Shown here piece after piece: positions 58,001 to 64,000 of a stretch of 64,000 bases of DNA (position 1 is the stretch's first letter; every line of letters begins with the position of its first letter). The notes under the pieces are model-generated. The model saw only the letters and a list, made by a program, of their open reading frames with translations, was not told the origin of the DNA and did not search any database. The stretch comes from Raphanus sativus. Its lineage: Eukaryota > Streptophyta > Magnoliopsida > Brassicales > Brassicaceae. The stretch covers positions 44,086,515 through 44,150,514 of the forward strand of contig NC_079514.1 of the NCBI RefSeq assembly GCF_000801105.2. Direction: 5' to 3'. The position numbers were made by a program, and so were the translations under genes.

Positions 58001-61000
58001 TTCACATATCACAACTCGGGATGTTACAATTCACCCCTCTCAAAGAACGCATCGTCCTCGTTGCGCCCCACGACAGGTCTCAAGACCCCTCTCAGGTCAG
58101 AACTGAGACGGCTCTCTCAGGTCAGAACTGAGACGGCTAACCATCTCTAATACCACTTGTAACACCCCGACCGCTTATAGCTAATGTGTAATGGGCCACC
58201 CACACCTGCCCTCTCGGCCTGTGGGCCCCATACCGTTCCAACGGTCGGTCTGTTAATTTTTCCAAGGCTCAAAATCATTGTTTACTGATCCTACAATCAC
58301 CACCCGACCTTTCTCCATGCTTTGGCCTCAGTTACACGGTATCGCAAATCACTTCCCGATAGGTCATCCATCCTTTCACTACTCCAGCCCAAGCACGCTT
58401 AACTCTGGGGTTCTAAACGGATGTGTGACGGAAAAGGTAAGTCAACTTTGGTGACATAGGTAGTAAAATCAATTCTCTTAAGCATTTTCACATATCACAA
58501 CTCGAGATGTTACACCTAGGTTTTTTACTTCAATTAGATTTGGGTCAGATTTTCCTTGGAGGGTTCGCTGGCGATACAGTGTGTCACTGCCTTTGCTTCT
58601 CCAGTCAGATTGCTGACTCTGCTCTAGCTAGAACTTCCAGTCTAGACTTTCGGGCCTGAACCGTAAAGGCGTCGTTGAGATTTTCACCGGGAACTTCTTG
58701 TCCTATCAGTTTTTGCAACAGCTGGTGGGTTGTTCTCGGATATTTTTCTCGTGTCTCGAGATAGATCATGAGGTTTTTCGTTTCTCTGCTCTTCTTCTCT
58801 TCACCAAAGTTAGGTCCTTTCGCTTCTCTTCCTGATGATGGGGAGCCTCAAGCTCCTCCACTTTTCAAAGTTCCAGAAGGAAGTTGATCCCCTCTACATG
58901 CCTTCCCGATGCTTTGAAGCCGTAATTGTTTTATGTGCTTTGCTTGTGTGTCCGGACCTGAGCCATGAGCATTAAACCTCTGCTTCCTTCTGCCAATATT
59001 CATGCTATTGCTTTATATTCAGAGCATTAAACTAAATAATAATAAATTAACTTATATTTTGTTTTATTTATAAGTTTTTAAGTAGAAAAATAAATATAAT
59101 TAAGGTTATTCAAAACAATAATATGTTTTTGTCTCAAGTAAAGAATAGTAAATACAAAAACAAAATTAATAATTTTATAGATATATTTTCTATATGGTTT
59201 GTGGTAATTATTAAAAAAATTATAATTATAATATTATTATTAAAATAAAATTAAACAAAAACTCTTAATAATGGACTTTTTTGGTCAACAATAATGGGAT
59301 ACATGTCTAACATTTTTAGTTTGTTAAGGTTATGTTTGTAATTAAGAAATTATGTTATATTATATTTTAAAATATTATAGATATTTCCAATTTTTTATTT
59401 ATATGGTTTGTTATAAATAAAATTTTAAAATATTAAATTTAAAACAAATCTTATTAATATCATATATATGTAATATTTTTAATATATTAAGGTTATGTTT
59501 GTAATTAATTACACTTAAAATTAATATGAGTGCGATACATAGCAAACTGACTTCTCAAAAAATATTATATAGAGTTTTCTTGTACTAGCTAAAAATATCA
59601 GGTTTATGGTTTTGTTATGAGGGTTTATCGTTAGCTTTAGATTGCTTTTTAAAACAAAAATTCTAAATTTTGCATAAATTAAAGAAAATTTCTCAAGAAT
59701 CCCTTGTATAATGGGGGAAAACACATTTCTTTGATGTATGATATTTAACATATACTCCCCTGTTTTTTAAAGATAGATGTTTTAGAAAAATAAATTGTTT
59801 CACAAAGATGTATTTTTTATGTTTCCTATACAAAAATTGCAAATTTCAATAAAATTGATTGAATTTATTGAAAGACTATTGGTTAAAATGCATTGGAATT
59901 TGATAATTTCTAAAAATGATGTATAGTTAATGTGTTTTCTTAATATGTGTGAAAACACCAAAACATACATCTTTAAAAAAACAGAGGGAATATATATTAT
60001 CTACATATTAAATTATAGAACATGAATTATACCATTGTTAAATATTATTGAGTCCAGTATTTCCTTTGTTGTGTGGAAAAAAATCAGGAACTGATAAACA
60101 TGGAGTGTGCAAAATGGGCATCAAGAGACATAAACATAAAATATGAGAGGCGAGACAACCGAAATGGCTATAAAGCTGGAGCTTTGAAACACGGCATGAG
60201 GCACAGTTACGTTAAGCAATGCAACTATCTAGTCATCTTTGATGCTGATTTCCAGCCCGAGCCGGATTACCTTCAGCGCACTATCCCGTTTCTTATCCAC
60301 AATCCTGAGCTCGCTCTCGTCCAAGCCCGGTGGAAATTTGGTATGTACACGTATATATGACAGTAGCAACTACTTAAAATAAAATAAAAAATAGTCAAAA
60401 AAAAAGAACTACTAAAACCTTTTGGTACTATTAACTTGATAAGGAAAGAAACAATATGGCGGGTAATTGTTTTATATGCATAAAATTATATGCACATGAT
60501 CATAGTCTATACTATTATTTGAAAGTAATTTTCGCATTCAAACTCTCACATTAAAAGTTAAACTGGTTAAAATCGATGATATCTTTAACTAATTTATAAT
60601 TATTTTTATTCATATTTTATATAACTAGATTTAATCGTAAATTAATTATAATAAACATTGCTCAAAAGTGAAAATGCTATTTCCTAATTATTTTGTTTTC
60701 TGAATTGTTGGATAATAGTGGTGCACACATAAAACATACGAGTTTCTTCTTATACTTATTATTACATGCATTTTAAACATCAGGGGAATTTATAGAATTA
60801 TGAGAACACAACCATATATCAAACATTCTACGTTTTGAAATAAAATAAAAATGTGAATCTTCATATTCTTTTAGTTTGTATCTATTTAAACCAACATATG
60901 TATTAAACTTCAAATAAGGTTTGAAAATATGAACAGAATAATATAAATAAATAAAAATAAAATTTATGATTAATTTAGAAAAAAATCTAAAAAGAAAAGT

Positions 61001-62721
61001 GATTTGAATTGAAATACTCTTGGAATAATGATAAATTTTCTTGGTTTGCTCAATGAATACATATGCAAAATTATCTTATTATTTTATAAACTGTATTTAT
61101 TATAAAATAGGTAATAATAATATATTTATTATAATAGATCTATAGATTTATTATTAATGATAAACCTTAGTATTCATGATAATTATTATGGCTAGGTTAG
61201 CCAAATAACCTTCAAACGTCCTTTTTCTTTCTTTTGGCAAACTTTTAGTATAATTAATCAATTATATAAAGTATAGATAAACATAATTATTTTGTTCTCC
61301 CCACTGCTAAGAAAGACAATCACATGTTGTTTTGTTTCCTCTATGTTACACGTATTTATTATCAGAATATCAAATTTTACAGAATTTGCAAAGAAGAACA
61401 AAATCTTATGTTTTATGTGTGCACCACCACGATTATTCAAAGATTTAGAAAACAAAATAATTAGGAAAACACGTTTTCACTTTTTAGTAATGTTTATTAT
61501 TAAATAATTTATGATTAACTCTAGTTAAATAAAATATGAACAAACATATTATTCATAAAATGTAGTAGTTCGAAAAAATGTAGTAGTTCGAAAACGGAAA
61601 GTGAATTCGCAAATAAAAATATAGATTTTACCGGTGAAATTTAAGATAAACCTTGACATGAATGAAGTTCGTGATATGCATGATTCGTTCATTCAGTGAA
61701 CGCGAACACATGTTTGTTGACAAGGATGCAAGAAATGTCTCTCAACTACCATTTCATGGCAGAGCAACAATCTGGATCCACCAGACATGCTTTCTTCGGC
61801 TTTAATGGTAAATAAAGCCGTACCCAAAATCAATTTTGCTTTAAATATATTTTTTGGTGTAATGGTTAAAATACATTGTACAATGGTATCTGTATATGCA
61901 GGAACGGCGGGAGTATGGAGAATTGCAGCGATGGAAGAAGCCGGAGGATGGAAAGACCGGACGACCGTAGAGGACATGGACTTGGCAGTTCGTGTTGGTC
62001 TTCTCGGTTGGAAGTTTGTTTTCATAAATGATGTCGAGGTACTTTATTTTCTCTCTTTTAAGTTATATGGTTCCAATATTTTATTTTTTTAACCACATAT
62101 CATTGCAATATTTCTATGGAATTTTTTGACAAAACAATTTTTTTTACTAGAATGCATTTGTTTTTTTTTTTTTTTTTTGATCACAAACAAATAGAATGCA
62201 TTTGTTTTACACGCCAATTTTTGGTGTTTATAGTTGTGCGTTTACATGTTCACAAATTTTATACAACATTGAATATTTTAAAACAAAACATTATAAGTCT
62301 TGCTTAAAATATCCATGGACAATTTCAAATGCTAATACATTTCAGATAAATATTGAAATAGAATAACAGCTGAATAATGACACTGTGGAATCAATGAAAC
62401 AAGGAAAACTCAGATGCTGAATAGATTTTTTTTTCCTTTGAAAAATATGCTGAATAGATTTTTAAATTTAGTTTTGTTATAAACGCTAAAAAATTACTCG
62501 TTAGTAGACGATTAAGTTTTATTTATATAATTATATTGTGTATTTGCAATATGGCTATCTAAATAAAATGTTTAGTCATTGTAAAATAAAAATAATTGCG
62601 ATTGTAGGTGAAAAGCGAGCTACCAAGCCAATTCAAGGCCTTTAGATTCCAGCAACATCGGTGGTCTTGTGGTCCAGCTAATCTATTCCGGAAAATGACG
62701 ATAGAAATTATTCACAACCAG
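55072..62721 (+). CDS. CSLA15: Glucomannan 4-beta-mannosyltransferase, CSLA family (CSLA15-like), 3' part outside window
   Basis: Seven exons: 55072-55137, 55609-55914, 56739-56837, 60088-60340, 61697-61807, 61902-62038 and 62608-62721. All introns are GT-AG and the frame is continuous for 362 codons without a stop. The enzyme builds the mannan backbone of hemicellulose from GDP-mannose in the Golgi. The first exon reads [22 protein letters not shown]; a membrane span follows ([27 protein letters not shown]). GT2 motifs are complete: DDS (149-151), DAD (209-211), TVEDMD (Asp303) and QQHRW (339-343), the last being the product-binding Q/RxxRW. The C-terminal membrane helices, about 170 residues in the family, lie beyond 62721, and no further exon is visible up to 64000. 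Assignment to CSLA15 rather than CSLA14/CSLA10 rests on recalled sequence and on neighbouring AMT1;1. Confidence 0.88.
55138..55608 (+). other. CSLA intron 1
   Basis: 471 bp from GTACGC to TCTTAG. A competing GTAATG donor lies six bases upstream, but using the second keeps VM before FHGE, as I recall in Arabidopsis. Holds a CT-rich run (55147-55190) and an (AT)n run near 55226-55248. Confidence 0.75.
55915..56738 (+). other. CSLA intron 2
   Basis: 824 bp, GTTCAA to CTGCAG. AT-rich, with no inserted element recognised. Confidence 0.75.
57050..57303 (+). mobile_element. tRNA-derived SINE with 12-bp target duplication
   Basis: TTGGGAAGAACT flanks both sides (57050-57061 and 57292-57303). The body 57062-57291 starts CGACGGGATGAGATAGCCCA, has an A-box-like TAGCCCACTTGGTAAG, a B box GGTTCGACGCC about 50 bp on, and ends GATTATC plus an A run. 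It is in the sense orientation in CSLA intron 3. The ORFs on both strands here are chance. Confidence 0.92.
57304..57666. other. Part of CSLA intron 3
   Basis: Less AT-rich from 57410 (GCCACCACCTGTAGTGGCCATCGGTGG). With 58520-58980 it looks like one older insertion of unknown type, perhaps a retroelement leader, into which the Cassandra element later inserted. Confidence 0.35.
57673..58514 (-). mobile_element. Cassandra TRIM retrotransposon with 5S rRNA-bearing LTRs
   Basis: Two LTRs of 356-357 bp (57673-58028 and 58158-58514) begin and end TGTAACR...TGTTACA and enclose only 129 bp. The inner edge reads, on the minus strand, AGTGGTATTAGAGATGG, a tRNA-Met primer site. Each LTR holds a 5S rRNA-like segment on the minus strand. 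Flanks TCTAG (57668-57672) and CCTAG (58515-58519) are an almost perfect 5-bp target duplication. A 25-bp unit with AGGTCAGAACTGAGACGG is duplicated in the internal part. It lies antisense in CSLA intron 3 and has no coding capacity, as is usual for TRIMs. Confidence 0.93.
58332..58432 (-). ncRNA. 5S rRNA-like segment in the upper Cassandra LTR
   Basis: Minus strand reads CCCAGAGTTAAGCGTGCTTG GGCTGGAGTAG in two pieces, then AGGATGGATGACC and CGGGAAGT, matching the A box, intermediate element and C box region of plant 5S rRNA with substitutions. It could recruit RNA polymerase III but is not a genuine 5S gene. The lower LTR has the same at about 57853-57947. Confidence 0.8.
58520..60087. other. 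Rest of CSLA intron 3
   Basis: 58520-58980 is GC-richer and unassigned. 58990-60060 is AT-rich and includes a MITE-like inverted pair around 59757-59990 (ACTCCCCTGTTTTTTAAAGATAG-type start and AAAAAACAGAGGGAA end). Intron 3 totals 3250 bp, ending ATCAG. Confidence 0.5.
60341..61696 (+). other. CSLA intron 4
   Basis: 1356 bp, GTATGT to ATTCAG, AT-rich. An 18-bp tandem repeat (AAATGTAGTAGTTCGAAA) lies near 61558. No inserted element recognised. Confidence 0.7.
62148..62208. repeat. Short poly(T) insertion with 17-bp flanking duplication (CSLA intron 6)
   Basis: TAGAATGCATTTGTTTT occurs at 62148-62164 and 62192-62208, enclosing a T run and GATCACAAACAAA. Same form as the other short retroposon footprints. 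Confidence 0.65.
62414..62463. repeat. Short poly(T) insertion with 17-bp flanking duplication (CSLA intron 6)
   Basis: ATGCTGAATAGATTTTT occurs at 62414-62430 and 62447-62463, enclosing TTTCCTTTGAAAAAT-like sequence. Confidence 0.6.
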
Positions 62722-62803
62722 GTTTTTGCAACTTACGTTAATTTATTTTTGGGGGTACATTTTTGGCAGAAGTCCCGATTACCTTTTGTGTTTTGGTTAC
62801 TTA

Positions 62804-63431
62804 GACCGTGTACAATGGGCTAGTTGAATCTGATATTCAACTGTTGAATAGTTCCAATGGTGATGTTGAAAATGAGAAAAAGTATATGTAGATTCATCGA
62901 AGTTGAATGAATTCAACTGGTTGAATATTTAAAAATTTGGATTTACACTGATTAAATCGTTTTTTTCAAATTCATCCCAATTATTCAAATGAATATAGTA
63001 TCAAATAAATCTTTTTAAAAAGAAAATTTGTATCAAAATCTATTATTTTTTTGATCTATATATAGAAATTTGGTTTATTTAATTTGGACATATAATTTTT
63101 AATATAATATTGATATTATTCAACAATGCCTTTATAATATTTATAATAATTGTATGTTAAATAGATTAATTTTTTTATAATTTATAATTAAAACATAAAA
63201 AAATAAGAATTATTTTTTATTTATTTTAATTTTATATAATAATTATTATTCATATATATTTACATATAAAAACAAAAAAATGAAATAAAAGGTAGAATTG
63301 ATTTGTTAAGTTTTTTTTAAAAAAAATTGAAATATATGAATGTTAAATGATTATGTGGCAGCGAAAGGTGTGATGCCAAATGTAAAAAGTGAAAAAAATA
63401 GGCGTTGATGATTTATCCATTGTAGATAGTC
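62804..63431. mobile_element. MITE in CSLA intron 7
   Basis: Starts GACCGTGTACAATGG and ends with the inverse of GACTATCTACAATGG (12 of 15 matching), the terminal type of a common plant MITE. The internal part is AT-rich, with palindromic GTTGAATATTCAAC-like motifs at the left. It begins 82 bp after the end of the last visible CSLA exon. Confidence 0.55.
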
Positions 63432-63436
63432 GTAGT

Positions 63437-63546
63437 GGGAAAAAAATAAACAAATAACTATATACTAGATGTGACTGGTATAAATTTGAGAGGGAAAAAA
63501 ATAAACAAATAACTATATACTAGATGTGACTGGTATAAATTTGAGA
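63437..63546. repeat. 55-bp perfect tandem duplication
   Basis: Two copies starting GGGAAAAAAATAAACAAATA (63437-63491 and 63492-63546) appear identical by eye. Confidence 0.85.
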
Positions 63547-63904
63547 GGACAATATTCTCTTTCAGTGCAAGTGGGCGTAGTACACGCATAAGCGTTAATA
63601 AATTTATTTTATCAACAATATAGTATATAATATTATTTTATTTTGGGTGTAGAAATAGAACGATTTATGTAAATATAAAATATAACAAATTTTACATGAC
63701 AGAGAAATTACATTTATATTTTATATTTATTAAATAGAATAGAACAAAACTAAATGATATCTATTTTTTTTGACAGCAAACATCTATTATATTACTCAAA
63801 CTTGAGGTAGTTTCGGTAACCAGATCGGAATAGAACAACTAATAAAAAATAACTCTTTCTAAAAGGATATAGATGTCTTAGCTAAAAAATCTGAAAACTG
63901 ATTG
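63547..63904. other. AT-rich DNA, probably CSLA intron 7 continuing
   Basis: No exon or element recognised. TTTTTTTTGACAGCAAACATC near 63766 may be another short poly(T) footprint with a weak 7-bp duplication (ATCTATT). Confidence 0.35.
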
Positions 63905-64000
63905 CATAAATATATGATATAGTATATACTTAAAACTTAGTTGGAAGAAGAAACTAAACTATAATACATAAATATATGATATAGTATATACTTAAAACTT
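63905..64000. repeat. 62-bp-period direct repeat at the window end
   Basis: A 34-bp segment beginning CATAAATATATGATATAGTA occurs at 63905-63938 and again at 63967-64000, where the window stops, so an array may continue. Confidence 0.75.

Noticed and set aside
57853..58432. Functional 5S rRNA genes
   Set aside because: The 5S-like parts are incomplete and substituted, sit in both LTRs of a Cassandra element, and are not in a 5S tandem array.

Overview
This is plant nuclear DNA, very probably from the Brassicaceae tribe Brassiceae (Brassica or Raphanus type). The evidence is spliceosomal introns with GT-AG borders, AT-rich intergenic DNA, and proteins that read as close relatives of Arabidopsis thaliana AMT1;1, a chromosome-4 USP-fold protein and CSLA15. 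In Arabidopsis these three lie close together (from memory At4g13510, At4g13450 and At4g13410), so the window looks like one collinear but gene-depleted copy of that segment. HAK5, IIL1, SUVH9 and MYB79, which I recall lying between them in Arabidopsis, are absent, as expected for a fractionated subgenome after the Brassica triplication.

Host genes: AMT1;1 (11782-13293, minus, intronless, intact); a USP-fold gene (31058-31934, plus, two exons, intact); a CSLA glucomannan synthase gene (55072 to beyond 64000, plus, seven exons visible, all catalytic motifs present, 3' exons outside the window); and a small frameshifted membrane-protein relic (8551-8848, minus) downstream of AMT1;1. Most of the remainder is transposon-derived.

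Layout. 1-6952: a CACTA end containing hairpin-forming transposase fragments, inserted into the coding region of a second, decayed CACTA transposase. 7-11 kb: a Helitron end and a Harbinger-type MITE. 11.8-13.7 kb: AMT1;1 and its promoter. 13.7-17.4 kb: a foldback element, a tRNA-derived SINE and a 5'-truncated LINE with a 15-bp target duplication. 18-21.2 kb: an Athila-type LTR split by a solo LTR that carries a 35-bp palindromic minisatellite. 21.4-23.7 kb: two Helitrons. 24.9-30.2 kb: decayed Ty3/gypsy gag and LTR pieces on both strands. 31-32 kb: the USP gene. 32-34.5 kb: a decayed Helitron, a MITE pair and a MULE relic. 34.6-41.1 kb: an Athila-type element on the minus strand (gag and protease, rest of pol lost) with a nested solo LTR. 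41.2-46.9 kb: a non-coding LTR element with 5-bp target duplications. 48.6-53.6 kb: a minus-strand LINE split by a complete CACTA element that encodes a fused TNPD/TNPA-like protein. 55-64 kb: the CSLA gene, whose introns hold a SINE, a complete Cassandra TRIM (5S rRNA-bearing LTRs) and other insertions.

The main novelties are structural: palindromic minisatellites of unrelated sequence in the U3 of related LTR families, an intact chimeric CACTA protein made by internal deletion, two hairpins built from transposase exon sequence, and a recurring class of very short poly(A/T) insertions flanked by 11-17-bp duplications. All boundaries, reading frames and target duplications were read by eye; no alignment or database search was possible.
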